NCBI GenBank assembly: GCA_005791165.1
Contig: SXXW01000003.1
Coordinates: 1-64,000, forward strand
Reading direction: 5' to 3'
DNA length: 64,000 bases
DNA from: Cytophagaceae bacterium
Lineage (GTDB): Bacteria > Bacteroidota > Bacteroidia > Cytophagales > Spirosomataceae
In this document: in pieces, positions 33,412 to 43,185 of the stretch
Numbering within the stretch: position 1 is the stretch's first letter
How the letters are laid out: each line of letters begins with the position of its first letter
Notes under the pieces: generated by a model
Database searches by the model: none
The model's input: the letters and a program-made list of their open reading frames with translations, nothing else
What the model was told of the DNA's origin: nothing
Made by a program: the position numbers and the translations under genes

Positions 33412-35403
33412 TTAATCAAACAAAAGCCATTTGACTCCATATCCAAAAACGCGACCCATTGCGGGATGTAAATAAGCCGTATAATAGTTGGACGTTAATA
33501 ATCCCTGCGTGACATTGGATATTTTGAAAAACAATCGAACCCGATTAATTCGAAGATTTACATAGGCATCAGCCTGCACAAATGCAGGAAGTTGAAATTT
33601 ATCTTGAAGGTGATATTGCTGAAATGCAGGCATATACGCATCTGCATAATAAGCGGTTTGGTGTTGTAGATCTAATCCAAACTGTAAATAAAGTAATTTC
33701 TTATATTGAACATTCAGGGCTAAATTGGCATTCGCCACAAAACTAGGCATTCTGATGATATCGGGACCGGAACTGGTGTTAGCATGAAGCCGTGTTCCCC
33801 ATTCAAACTTCCCTAAATTTCCACCTAGATCTACACTAGTTCTAAATACTCCAATCGCTTCTTTCGTTTGTTTTACGTTGGATAATGAATCAAAATATAC
33901 CCAATTCCCAATGCGTTGAATAGTGACATAGGGTTTGACATAAAACTGTTTTGATTTGTATTCTAATCCTCCTTCCAACACATCAAATTGGATATTGTTA
34001 AAATCATTTTTCCAACGATACGATATATTATGGACCCAATTTTGTGCGATGCTAGGGCTTGAAGAAGTTCGTTGGACCTTCGCATAAAACCATGGCGAGG
34101 TAAATTGAGCTGCCAACTTATAATCTGATCCTAATAGATATTCCCCTTCCGTTGTAAAATCTATGTTATCCGAGAAGGACTGATGTAACCAAAGACCTAG
34201 GTAATTTTCAAAACGATCTAGTTTGGCATCGTTCATGGGATTGTAAACGGACCAATAACGTTGCTTCAAATGAGCTCTGTAAATGAATTTCCTAAATACA
34301 CCTTTAATCCCAGTTTGATGACTATAGGAATTCCATTGATTTTCATTGTACATGGAATCAGGCACAGAAGGTGCTTTAATGTATTGTATATAGGTTTTGG
34401 GATAGAATCGATCTGCTAAGGACATATCAAAATCCATATCTCTATACTTCACTTTACGCGTTTCTAAATCAAATCGTTGGAAAAATTGCAAGCCTTTGAA
34501 CCCAATAAATTCATGATATACATGCAATTTTAAAAATTGGTCATTAGACTGGCTAGTTGAATTTGATAAAATCGCTGTGTTATCGAGGTAATTCAAGGCG
34601 GCCGTTGGCGTCTGCCCGGTTGTCAATTTTACTCCCCCTTGATCATTTGTTCCTTGGTCGAAGTAATTAAAATGACCTAAAATGCGGTATTTATTATTCC
34701 GAGAGCGAAAATTGGAATGCAATAAAACAGCCCATTGGCCTAATAAAAATTGATCGCCTTTTTTGAAAGCTGCATCGGTTAACACTTTATCTGCAACTAC
34801 TCTTTGTAATTCTAAGCCCATGTTCCAAAGTGAATCGATGTTTCTTGCAAAAGAGAAATTCAGGCGAGTTTGACCACCTCCACCTAAGCTATAATCGATA
34901 TCAGAAAACGGGGATTTTGTGTTGTAATATTTGACTTCGTCGGTGTCAAAAGCATAGGGTATATAGGCTTTATAGCCTAAATGAGTTCCTAACGCATTTG
35001 GAGATTTAACAAAGATGTTTCGAACTGCAGTTCCCTCATTACCAAGATTAGCTGTTAAAAAATAGGCTTTTTCTTGAAATAGGTATCGATGGAATAAATG
35101 TAAAGAAGTGTCAATATTTCGATTAACAAGTTTAGCATTTAGTATGTCACTTTCTAAAAAGTAATGAGTGGAGTTAGGACCATAAATCTGTCTAGTCGAA
35201 TCATCCAAAGCTGCCCGGCCACTTTTGGAAGATTGAGTGGGAGTTTTAGTCAGCTTAGGGTCAGGAAATCCACCGTTAGGATTAGGTTGGGAAGGATCCA
35301 TTGAACCCTGTCCGGATGATTGTGGGCTCATGGGAGTTTGCCCTAAAGCAAAAGCAATGGGCAAAACCAACATAAAAAATATAAGTATACTCCTTATTTT
35401 CAC
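33412..35403 (-). CDS. Putative porin (Porin_10 family)
   Basis: The product has 663 residues and a GTG start, as an in-frame TGA lies just upstream. A signal peptide (1-21, ending FALGQ) precedes a Pro/Gly/Ser-rich linker (about 22-65) and then a long beta-barrel region of alternating aromatic and polar residues. It ends in ...VFGYGVKWLLFD, matching the putative porin family of Bacteroidota (Porin_10). An outer-membrane transport role is expected, with substrate unknown. It lies 28 bases after lpxK, so they may be cotranscribed. Confidence 0.8.
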   Translation of the reverse strand: MKIRSILIFFMLVLPIAFALGQTPMSPQSSGQGSMDPSQPNPNGGFPDPKLTKTPTQSSKSGRAALDDSTRQIYGPNSTHYFLESDILNAKLVNRNIDTSLHLFHRYLFQEKAYFLTANLGNEGTAVRNIFVKSPNALGTHLGYKAYIPYAFDTDEVKYYNTKSPFSDIDYSLGGGGQTRLNFSFARNIDSLWNMGLELQRVVADKVLTDAAFKKGDQFLLGQWAVLLHSNFRSRNNKYRILGHFNYFDQGTNDQGGVKLTTGQTPTAALNYLDNTAILSNSTSQSNDQFLKLHVYHEFIGFKGLQFFQRFDLETRKVKYRDMDFDMSLADRFYPKTYIQYIKAPSVPDSMYNENQWNSYSHQTGIKGVFRKFIYRAHLKQRYWSVYNPMNDAKLDRFENYLGLWLHQSFSDNIDFTTEGEYLLGSDYKLAAQFTSPWFYAKVQRTSSSPSIAQNWVHNISYRWKNDFNNIQFDVLEGGLEYKSKQFYVKPYVTIQRIGNWVYFDSLSNVKQTKEAIGVFRTSVDLGGNLGKFEWGTRLHANTSSGPDIIRMPSFVANANLALNVQYKKLLYLQFGLDLQHQTAYYADAYMPAFQQYHLQDKFQLPAFVQADAYVNLRINRVRLFFKISNVTQGLLTSNYYTAYLHPAMGRVFGYGVKWLLFD

Positions 35404-35431
35404 GGATCAAAGGTAAATATTTTTATGGGAA

Positions 35432-36448
35432 TTACCTTTTCATTTTATTGCCCAACCAAGCCCAAAACTCTTTCTCTTGATTCACAAATGACATTTCGAT
35501 CGGCAAATAATACAAATTAGATTTTAGGTCTGGACAATCAGAAAATGAATCCATTATACGCATGTAATCTTTATATGTGGTGATAATTCCTTCATCGGGG
35601 GGCAATTGCTTCGCCATTACATTCAACTCACTTAATTCATCCTCCGTAAAAGAATGATGATCTGGAAAAATACGCTCTGATATAACTTGAAATTGACTCG
35701 ATACATACTCAGAGAAAGGCGCCGGATCGGCAATGCCTACTAGCAAATGCCATTTATTTTTTTTAGGATGGGGACCAACGATCTCTCCATATTTTACTTG
35801 CGTGAAAAAAATGGGCATTAAATCTGGGACATATTTTCTCGCTTTCCGAGTGAATTCAGATGCATTAAAGTCCCGAGGACAACGGTTGACAAACAAGGCG
35901 TCTGCTCGTTGAATACCCGAAATAGATTCTCTCAATCGCCCCAGTGGCATCATTTGGTCTTCAAAAAAGGGTTTGCTATAAGTGGTGCAAACGATATTTA
36001 AATTCCCAGTTATCCGACGATGTTGAAATGCGTCATCTAAAATGACCGTATCCAGAAAAGGAAAATCTTCCACCATTTTTTGAACGCCTTGAGGTCTTTT
36101 TTCACAAACAGCTACAGGCACACGAGGAAATAATTTTTTATAGGCTAATGGTTCATCCCCAACTTGCTTGGCCGTTGACACATTCTGAACCCATAGAAAA
36201 CCTTTAGTTTTACGGCCATAACCTCTACTCAACACACCCACTTCAGATTTCCAAGGCCAATGTTGGACTATGTAGGTAACTAAAGGGCTTTTGCCTGTGC
36301 CGCCGACGGACAAGTTACCAATCACTAAGATAAAGGGAGAAGAAAATTTTTGAGAGCTAAGCACTTGGCGATCAAACAATAAATTCCTTACAGAACTTAT
36401 CGCCTTAAAAAGCAAAGCCGGAATAAAAGTTAAAATTGTTCTCATCAT
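35432..36448 (-). CDS. lpxK: Tetraacyldisaccharide 4'-kinase
   Basis: The 338-residue enzyme phosphorylates the lipid A precursor at the 4' position at the inner membrane. The P-loop is VGGTGKSP near residue 48, after an N-terminal membrane-anchoring helix. GVLSRGYGRKTKG and VILDDAFQHRRI contain conserved substrate and catalytic residues. The length is near the family norm. It presumably leads the lpxK-porin unit and is divergent from menC. Two Met codons begin the frame; the first is used. Confidence 0.93.
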   Translation of the reverse strand: MMRTILTFIPALLFKAISSVRNLLFDRQVLSSQKFSSPFILVIGNLSVGGTGKSPLVTYIVQHWPWKSEVGVLSRGYGRKTKGFLWVQNVSTAKQVGDEPLAYKKLFPRVPVAVCEKRPQGVQKMVEDFPFLDTVILDDAFQHRRITGNLNIVCTTYSKPFFEDQMMPLGRLRESISGIQRADALFVNRCPRDFNASEFTRKARKYVPDLMPIFFTQVKYGEIVGPHPKKNKWHLLVGIADPAPFSEYVSSQFQVISERIFPDHHSFTEDELSELNVMAKQLPPDEGIITTYKDYMRIMDSFSDCPDLKSNLYYLPIEMSFVNQEKEFWAWLGNKMKR

Positions 36449-36514
36449 GACAAGTTAAAGCTAAAAATAAATGATCAGGCAGCAAAACTCAGAAGAAAAT
36501 AATAAATTGCATCC

Positions 36515-37597
36515 ATGTCCAAATCTATATTTCAAGTAAAACGAAGAACCTTACATTTTCATGTAGAAGCTGGAACGTCGCGAGGAATATTAACCCAAAA
36601 AAATAGTTATTTTTTGCAGATATCAAATCCAGATAATACCGGGTTTGTGGGATTGGGGGAAGCTGGGCCCTTGTTTGGACTTAGCCCAGAATACAAAGAA
36701 GATGTCTTGGATGATTTCCAAATGGCCATCAACCGTTTATCCAAGGATTTACCTAAGGATAAAACAGAAGTGGCTCAATGGATTTCTGCTATTCCATTTA
36801 ACCAACCCTCCTTTCGATTGGCCGCAGAAATGGCCATGTTCGATTATTTAAATCAACAAAATGGCATTTATTTCCAAAATAATTTTTCAGCGTCTAAGCA
36901 CCCTATACCCATTAATGGCTTGATTTGGATGGGTTCGAAGGAATACATGCAAAAACAAATTGAGTCAAAATTGGCCGAGGACTTAACTTGTTTAAAATTG
37001 AAAATAGGTGCCATTGATTTTGAGTCGGAATTAGACTTAATACGCTCGATCAGAGAGATTCATTCAGAGAAAGAGCTGACAATCCGATTAGATGCGAATG
37101 GAGCGTTTAACGTACCTGAAGCGGCATATAAGCTAGAAAAATTATCGAAATTTGGAATCCATTCCATAGAACAACCGATTAAAGCGGGGCAATGGAATGA
37201 AATGGCTGATTTATGTAGGAAGTCGGAAATCCCAATTGCCTTAGATGAGGAATTGATTGGAATAAAAGACTCAGCAGAGTTATTAGATAAGATTAGGCCA
37301 GCTTTTATTATTTTAAAACCTAGTTTTTTAGGTGGGTTTGAGTCAACTATGCAATGGATTAATCTGGCTAATGAAATGAAGATAGGTTGGTGGATCACTT
37401 CAGCGTTAGAATCCAATGTAGGTTTACAGGCCATTGCTCAGTTTACTGGACAATTTTCCGACTTGATCCCGCAAGGGTTAGGAACTGGATTGCTGTATGC
37501 CAACAACTTAGCCAGCGGTTTGAATACTCAGCATGGAAATATTTATTTTGACTCGAAATTCCCAAGGGAAAATCCATTTCAAAACTTATCTTTGTAA
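36515..37597 (+). CDS. menC: o-Succinylbenzoate synthase (MenC-like, enolase superfamily)
   Basis: The 360-residue product would dehydrate SHCHC to o-succinylbenzoate in menaquinone synthesis. All key enolase-superfamily residues are visible: K161 and K163 in CLKLKIG, metal ligands D193 (RLDANG), E219 (IEQP) and D244 (LDEEL), and K268 in LKPSFLGG. The lid-loop glycines follow. No other men genes are nearby. Dipeptide epimerase is an alternative in this superfamily, but the SFLGG motif favours MenC. It lies 18 bases before the next small gene. Confidence 0.82.
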   Translation: MSKSIFQVKRRTLHFHVEAGTSRGILTQKNSYFLQISNPDNTGFVGLGEAGPLFGLSPEYKEDVLDDFQMAINRLSKDLPKDKTEVAQWISAIPFNQPSFRLAAEMAMFDYLNQQNGIYFQNNFSASKHPIPINGLIWMGSKEYMQKQIESKLAEDLTCLKLKIGAIDFESELDLIRSIREIHSEKELTIRLDANGAFNVPEAAYKLEKLSKFGIHSIEQPIKAGQWNEMADLCRKSEIPIALDEELIGIKDSAELLDKIRPAFIILKPSFLGGFESTMQWINLANEMKIGWWITSALESNVGLQAIAQFTGQFSDLIPQGLGTGLLYANNLASGLNTQHGNIYFDSKFPRENPFQNLSL

Positions 37598-37615
37598 AAA
37601 AATTAATTAAAAGGA

Positions 37616-38011
37616 ATGAATACTATTGACGAGGCGATGATTGCCATTTTACAAAAGCGATTAGAATTAAGCAAATTAAGCTATTCGGATTACACTTATG
37701 ATGATGTAGAAGAAGTTTTACATGATTTGGAAGATGATTTCAACGAAAAATATGGGGATCAATTAGAAGAAATTTTAGAAAAGGTTCATATCAAACATTG
37801 TCCTGAATCGGATGTATTGTTGCCAACGGCCTATTTAGCCAAGAAGTTTGTGGAAACAGCCGACGGTGAAATTGAGATTGGGAAAAAAGAAGGAGTAGAA
37901 GTGGAATGGATTGAGGATCCTGTTGCTGCGACTCGTTTGGTTTTATTGCCCTCACCTACCCGTATTTTATTGATGACCCCGAAAGGCATTAGTATTGTTT
38001 GGGAGGCTTAA
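37616..38011 (+). CDS. Conserved protein of unknown function
   Basis: The 131-residue protein is acidic and soluble, with a first half rich in predicted helix (EEVLHDLEDDFNEKYGDQLEEILEKVH) and a second half of beta strands (EVEWIEDPVAATRLVLLPSPTRILLM). The paired valine/leucine strands and GISIVWEA end look like a compact fold. I do not recognise the family. An AAGGA site lies close before the ATG, one of the few good Shine-Dalgarno-like sites in the window. It follows menC and ends at a strong terminator. Confidence 0.75.
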   Translation: MNTIDEAMIAILQKRLELSKLSYSDYTYDDVEEVLHDLEDDFNEKYGDQLEEILEKVHIKHCPESDVLLPTAYLAKKFVETADGEIEIGKKEGVEVEWIEDPVAATRLVLLPSPTRILLMTPKGISIVWEA

Positions 38012-38026
38012 AGAAATAATTAAATA

Positions 38027-38064
38027 AAAAAAAGCACTTCAATTTTCATTGAAGTGCTTTTTTT
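38027..38064. terminator. Bidirectional intrinsic terminator
   Basis: A stem of 11 GC-containing and AT base pairs (AAGCACTTCAA with TTGAAGTGCTT), extended by A and T runs to 16 bp, closes a six-base loop. It serves the menC unit on the plus strand and susD on the minus strand. Confidence 0.92.
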
Positions 38065-38077
38065 ATGTTAAAGATTA

Positions 38078-39574
38078 TTAATACCCTTTGTTTTGTTTCA
38101 ACTTATTATTGTTTCTAATCTCGGCTGTCGGGATAGGAAATAATAATTCTTTTTCAGAAAGAGTGGGTCCATAAGAGAATTTATGTCCAACATAAGCTTC
38201 AAATTTCTTAGTACTTACATTGAAAGCTTTTCTAAGTCTAACCATATCATACCAAGTTTTATTTTCAAAACTAAGTTCATAAAATCTTTCTCTCCAAATT
38301 GCCTCACGCAATTCGTCCTTTGAAAGTCCTTCTAATGCAGGTAGCTCAGCTCTTTTGCGTACTAAGTTAATTGCATTTAAAACAACAGCGCTAGGTCCAC
38401 CTGTTTCATTTGCAGCTTCTGCATAGGTTAAAAGTACCTCTGGATACCTTAATAAGGTCCAATTTAATCCACTACTTGTTGTGGATGTTTGAGCTATAAC
38501 GTCAAAATGCTTAAACAAGTAATAACCTCCTAGATTTCTCGTCTGAGTTCTATTTCCACGCAAGGAATAACTTGAATAATAGAATTGCTTCTCAGCGGCT
38601 CTTTTGTCTCCTTTTTCATAGGATTCTACAAATTCTTTGTTGGCAAAAATAGCACCTGTTTCATCCGTATAATTAGAAATACCTTGATTGTATGGAATAA
38701 TTGACGTTTGCCAATTGGAAGGCAAAATATTTTCTAAATATTGAACTTGGAAGATATTCTCAACACTATTTTTTCTTGAAGCCAAATGAAGATCATCATA
38801 AGTAGCAAATAAGGTAAACTGATTCGAATTGATTACATCCAATGCTTTTTCAGCTGCCTTAGCAAAATTCTCAGTTTTATTAAGCGGAAACCCTGCCATA
38901 GTTAAATAAACACTAGACAAAAGTGATTTGATCGCTCCAATAGAAACCCTTCCAGATGCATCTCTAAATGGGAGACCCGACTTTTCAGCTTCAAGTAAAT
39001 CAGATTCAATCAATTTATAGATATTTTCTACACTTGCAGGCTCAGGATATAAATCTTTTGAACTTAAGTCAATTGGCTCAGAAATTAATGGCACAGAACC
39101 AAAGATACGAACCAAATCATAGTAGTATAAAGCTCTCAAAAATCTAGCTTCGCCTAAGAATTTTTTCTTAGCTATTTCATCCATCTTTATGCCTGGAATT
39201 TTAGCAATCGCTAAATTAGCATTACCAATTCCCCTATAATGACTAGTCCAATATGTTTGGCCATATGCATTATCTGAATTATTTACAAGGTTTCGAACAA
39301 AGATGCTATTCTGAGCTTGCCCAAGTTCTGTATTTGCTAATCCAGTGGCAAATTCAAGCATCATCCATGGTGCCCCATTAAAACCACCACCCAATACATT
39401 TCGCATGTTTTCATAAATCGAATTTATAATACTTTCGGCATGTTCAGGCTTAGTAAAATAGTTCTCCCTAGTAAAATTTGACTTATCAGGTTCTTCTAAA
39501 AACTCAGAGCATCCGCTAAAAATGATTAAAGAGCCGATGGCTAATATCAAGTATTTTTTTATCGTGTATTTCAT
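38078..39574 (-). CDS. susD: SusD-family nutrient-binding lipoprotein
   Basis: The 498-residue product has a lipoprotein signal with lipobox IFSGC, so Cys22 would be lipidated. The SusD domain is clear: EEPDKSNFTRENYFT at the start, GEARFLRALYYYDLVRIFGSVPL for the TPR region, and the C-terminal WRERFYELSFENKTWYDMVR and FPIPTAEIRNN. It sits on the outer membrane and captures a polymer or oligomer for SusC. It lies 27 bases after susC. No glycoside hydrolase is in this cluster, so the ligand could be a sugar or a peptide. Confidence 0.95.
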   Translation of the reverse strand: MKYTIKKYLILAIGSLIIFSGCSEFLEEPDKSNFTRENYFTKPEHAESIINSIYENMRNVLGGGFNGAPWMMLEFATGLANTELGQAQNSIFVRNLVNNSDNAYGQTYWTSHYRGIGNANLAIAKIPGIKMDEIAKKKFLGEARFLRALYYYDLVRIFGSVPLISEPIDLSSKDLYPEPASVENIYKLIESDLLEAEKSGLPFRDASGRVSIGAIKSLLSSVYLTMAGFPLNKTENFAKAAEKALDVINSNQFTLFATYDDLHLASRKNSVENIFQVQYLENILPSNWQTSIIPYNQGISNYTDETGAIFANKEFVESYEKGDKRAAEKQFYYSSYSLRGNRTQTRNLGGYYLFKHFDVIAQTSTTSSGLNWTLLRYPEVLLTYAEAANETGGPSAVVLNAINLVRKRAELPALEGLSKDELREAIWRERFYELSFENKTWYDMVRLRKAFNVSTKKFEAYVGHKFSYGPTLSEKELLFPIPTAEIRNNNKLKQNKGY

Positions 39575-39601
39575 CGTATTATATTTTTAAATTGATATTT
39601 T

Positions 39602-42600
39602 TTATAAACCTATATTTAAGCCGACCATGAATGTTCTTGCCTTTGGATATGCATATAGATCTAAACCTTGATCAAAAGCAGCTCCAGAGGTAGAAACTTC
39701 AGGATCATATCCTTGAAACTTAGTAGACAAAAAGAAATTCTGAACAGAAACGAATGCTCTTAATCGACTCATCTTCATTTTCCTAGTAATCTCGGAAGGA
39801 AACTTATAGGATAACATAGCATTTCTACCCCTTAAAAAAGATCCATCCTGAATTCTATCTGTATCATTATTCGTAGTATATCCAGCAGAAACAGGTCTTA
39901 ACTCTGCAAGTCTTGAGCTTTGATTAGTAGGTGTCCAACCGTTTAAAACCGTTTTAAAGCTGTTGGCAATACTAACCCTATCTTCAGCAGAGTGCTTGCT
40001 ACCAAAAAGAACATCATTACCATTCATAAATTGAAGATCAACCATAAATTCAAAGTTTTTAACCGTAATGGTATTGATAAATGAACCAAAACTATCTGGA
40101 ATTCCTTTTCCAATGATGACACGATCGTTATCATTGATCTTACCATCATTGTTGGTATCTTGATATTTGATATCACCTGGTTTTTTCAAATACTTAGCAG
40201 CCACAGATTCTTCTGCTGTACTCCATGTCCCTTGATGAACAAAACCAAAAAATGAACCAACAGGCTCACCTTGTCGAACAACTGTCCTGCCTAAGAAAAT
40301 ATCAGCGCCACCAGTCAAAGCAATTACCTTGTTTTGATTAAATGAGATATTAAAACTAGTATTCCATGTAAAGTTCGGACGCGCAATATTCACAGAATTA
40401 ATGGCAAATTCTACTCCCCTATTTTCCATGCTTCCCACATTTTGACTTACCGTAGTAAAACCACTACTTGAAGGTACTGGGGCACTTAATAGCATATCAG
40501 TAGTCAACTTACGATAAAGATCAACTTCAATGTTGATTTTATTATTTAATAAGCCTAATTCTAATCCAGCGTCAATTTGCTCTGTTTTTTCCCAACGTAA
40601 ATCTGGATTTGCTAATCGGTTTATACCAATACCTACTTGGCGTGCATTATTAAATATAACCGCATAATTACCTAATCCCGCTAAAGATTGATACGCCGTG
40701 ATTTCAGAGTTTCCTGTTATACCATAACTTGTTCGAACTTTAAGATTGGAAACAAATGGAATATCTTGCATAAAATCTTCTTCGATTACTTTCCAAGCCA
40801 AAGCAGCTGATGGAAATACTGCATATCGATTAGCCGCTCCAAATTTCGAAGAACCATCCACACGACCTGTAAAAGTCAAGAGATATTTATCCTTCAAATT
40901 ATAATTAAAACGTCCAAAATAGGAATCTAAACCGTAACCGCTTACACTAGAAGAAGACGCCGGAGTAACAGCACCCGTTCCTAAATTGTTAAATTGAAAA
41001 TAATCATCTTGGAATCTTTGAGCTCTTGCAGTAAAATTCATACGATCTACATGCTGTAGCGCTTGTCCCAACATAGCTACAATTGAATGATCCGAAGATA
41101 TTTTCTTATTGTAAGTCAAATAGTTTTCTATTTGCCATGAATTATGTCGATCAGCTGTTAAAGATGCATCTCCACCTTGGTTTCTAGAAATATAGTTTAA
41201 GGTTCTTCCTCCATAATAATCAGTTTCCTGATTAATAATGTTCACACCCACAGTAGTTCTTAACTCTAGGCCTTTAGCCAAATTAATATTTGAGTATACA
41301 TTACCTAATAAAGATTGAGTCTTTAAATAGTATAATCTTTCCTCCGAAACTTGAATAGGGCTACCACCACCTTCCATACCTGCATAATCTTCATTGCTAC
41401 CCCATCTTCCATTAGGATATTTAACGGGGACAATTGGAAGCGCCTCTAATACTTGACGCATAGTAATAATACCACCACCACCTAAAGGATCTACTTGGCT
41501 TTCGCTTTGATCATTATAACTTAAACTTCCACCAATTTTAATCCAAGATTTGATTTGGCTATCCATCACAAAACGCGCTGAATATCTTTTTAACCATGAA
41601 GCATTTACAAGTCCATCTTCATTTCGATACCCTAAGTACAATCCATAATTATCTTTTGAATTACCTCCTGTGAATGCCAATTGATGATTCTGAGTCAAAG
41701 CTTTCCTAAATGATTCATCTTGCCAATCCGTATTATATATAGGCTTACCGCTAGAATCAAATAATAAAGGGTTAGTTCTCTTAGTGGCAGGATTCACATA
41801 TTTTCCACCGGCAAAACCTACTGGATCATATTTTTTCGCATTTAAATAAGCTTGATCCTCAACATATAAAAATTCAGTTGAATTCAATAAAGGTATTTTT
41901 TTAGGTAGAACTCCCACACTAAAATCAGTATCATAACTTATTTTACCACCATCCTGACTTCCTCTTTTTGTAGTGACTAATATAACACCATTCGCTCCCC
42001 TTGCCCCATAAATTGCCGTAGCGGATGCATCTTTTAAAATCTCTATATTCGAAATATCGTTAGCATTCAAATAATCAATAGGTGTACTACCATTGGCTAA
42101 ATCAGATGCATTTAAAATAACTCCATCGATTACGTATAACGGGTTATTTGCCACACTTACAGAAGTATTACCCCTGATACGAATATTTGCACGTCCACCT
42201 GGACGACCTGAGTTAACAGAAACGTTTACTCCTGTCACTCTTCCGGCAATAGCCTGATTTAATGAAGCTGATCTACGCTCTTGAATGGCATCCGTTTTTA
42301 TGGTTCCAACGGCACCAGTTAAATCACTTTTCTTTTGCGTTCCATAACCTACAACAACCACCTCATCCAAGGCCTTATTGTCCGGAATTAAAGAAACTTC
42401 TATTAGTGATTTAGTGCCGACTAGAATTTTTTGAGAAACGTAACCTACAAAAGAAATAACCAACACCTCTTTATCATCTAACGATGAAAATGAAAAATTA
42501 CCACTTACATCAGTCTGTGTACCTTGATTAGTACCTTGAATTTGTACAGTAACGCCTGGGAGAGCTTGACCATTTTCATCTTTTACGTTTCCCCTTACAG

Positions 42601-43012
42601 GTTTTTCTAAAATAATATTATTGTTTAAACTAACAGTCGCACTAGAAACAACATTATTTCGCAATAAAATTCTTTTATCGCGAACTGAATATTGTATGTC
42701 TAATAATTTAAAAAGGTCATTGAGAACTTCTTCTAATTTTTTGTTTGTTACATTCAAACTGACCTTTTTATTTATATTAATTGTATTAGAACTATAAATA
42801 AACCGATAATCAACTTGTTTTTCAATCAATGAAAGTACACGTTTAATCTGCGCATTTTCAGCCTGAATCGTAACAGTTTCAATTAATTCATTCTGACTTA
42901 ATGCCACATGAGCGTTTGCAAACGTGCAGAAAATCAAACTAAGAAAAAGTTGTTGTATAGAAATTTTCATAACTCTTATAAGTAATCTTGGAGATTTGTA
43001 TTTTATGTTCAT
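39602..43012 (-). CDS. susC: SusC-family TonB-dependent transporter with STN domain
   Basis: The 1136-residue transporter has a signal peptide in the stretch MKISIQQLFLSLIFCTFAN (from residue 15; ATG at 42970 is the likely alternative start). An STN domain (about 45-115) contacts the FecR anti-sigma, as in FecA. A CarboxypepD-regulatory-like domain (about 138-210) precedes the TonB-type DEVVVVGYG segment, the plug with LYVIDGVIL, and the beta barrel ending FMVGLNIGL. It imports a ligand held by SusD. The FecR and sigma genes lie directly upstream on the same strand. The 173-base gap in front holds two inverted repeats. Confidence 0.96.
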   Translation of the reverse strand: MNIKYKSPRLLIRVMKISIQQLFLSLIFCTFANAHVALSQNELIETVTIQAENAQIKRVLSLIEKQVDYRFIYSSNTININKKVSLNVTNKKLEEVLNDLFKLLDIQYSVRDKRILLRNNVVSSATVSLNNNIILEKPVRGNVKDENGQALPGVTVQIQGTNQGTQTDVSGNFSFSSLDDKEVLVISFVGYVSQKILVGTKSLIEVSLIPDNKALDEVVVVGYGTQKKSDLTGAVGTIKTDAIQERRSASLNQAIAGRVTGVNVSVNSGRPGGRANIRIRGNTSVSVANNPLYVIDGVILNASDLANGSTPIDYLNANDISNIEILKDASATAIYGARGANGVILVTTKRGSQDGGKISYDTDFSVGVLPKKIPLLNSTEFLYVEDQAYLNAKKYDPVGFAGGKYVNPATKRTNPLLFDSSGKPIYNTDWQDESFRKALTQNHQLAFTGGNSKDNYGLYLGYRNEDGLVNASWLKRYSARFVMDSQIKSWIKIGGSLSYNDQSESQVDPLGGGGIITMRQVLEALPIVPVKYPNGRWGSNEDYAGMEGGGSPIQVSEERLYYLKTQSLLGNVYSNINLAKGLELRTTVGVNIINQETDYYGGRTLNYISRNQGGDASLTADRHNSWQIENYLTYNKKISSDHSIVAMLGQALQHVDRMNFTARAQRFQDDYFQFNNLGTGAVTPASSSSVSGYGLDSYFGRFNYNLKDKYLLTFTGRVDGSSKFGAANRYAVFPSAALAWKVIEEDFMQDIPFVSNLKVRTSYGITGNSEITAYQSLAGLGNYAVIFNNARQVGIGINRLANPDLRWEKTEQIDAGLELGLLNNKINIEVDLYRKLTTDMLLSAPVPSSSGFTTVSQNVGSMENRGVEFAINSVNIARPNFTWNTSFNISFNQNKVIALTGGADIFLGRTVVRQGEPVGSFFGFVHQGTWSTAEESVAAKYLKKPGDIKYQDTNNDGKINDNDRVIIGKGIPDSFGSFINTITVKNFEFMVDLQFMNGNDVLFGSKHSAEDRVSIANSFKTVLNGWTPTNQSSRLAELRPVSAGYTTNNDTDRIQDGSFLRGRNAMLSYKFPSEITRKMKMSRLRAFVSVQNFFLSTKFQGYDPEVSTSGAAFDQGLDLYAYPKARTFMVGLNIGL

Positions 43013-43059
43013 AATTTTACATTGTTAAAGGTTTTTTTCAAGATCAATAACTCATGTAC

Positions 43060-43094
43060 TTTCGTCTAACGAAAACATTCAATACCATTGAATG
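43060..43094. promoter_or_regulatory. Two inverted repeats upstream of susC
   Basis: A 6-bp inverted repeat (TTTCGT cta ACGAAA, 43060-43074) is followed directly by an 8-bp perfect one (CATTCAAT acc ATTGAATG, 43076-43094). They lie 48-82 bases before the susC ATG, where an ECF-sigma promoter or operator would be expected. Neither is followed by a T-run, so they are not terminators. Confidence 0.5.
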
Positions 43095-43185
43095 AGTACA
43101 TTTTAGTCGGTAATGTTGACGCATTATCGACTATTTTTTCATTTCTTTTATTTTTCCATAATTAAAATTCTTTTTAATTTAAAAA

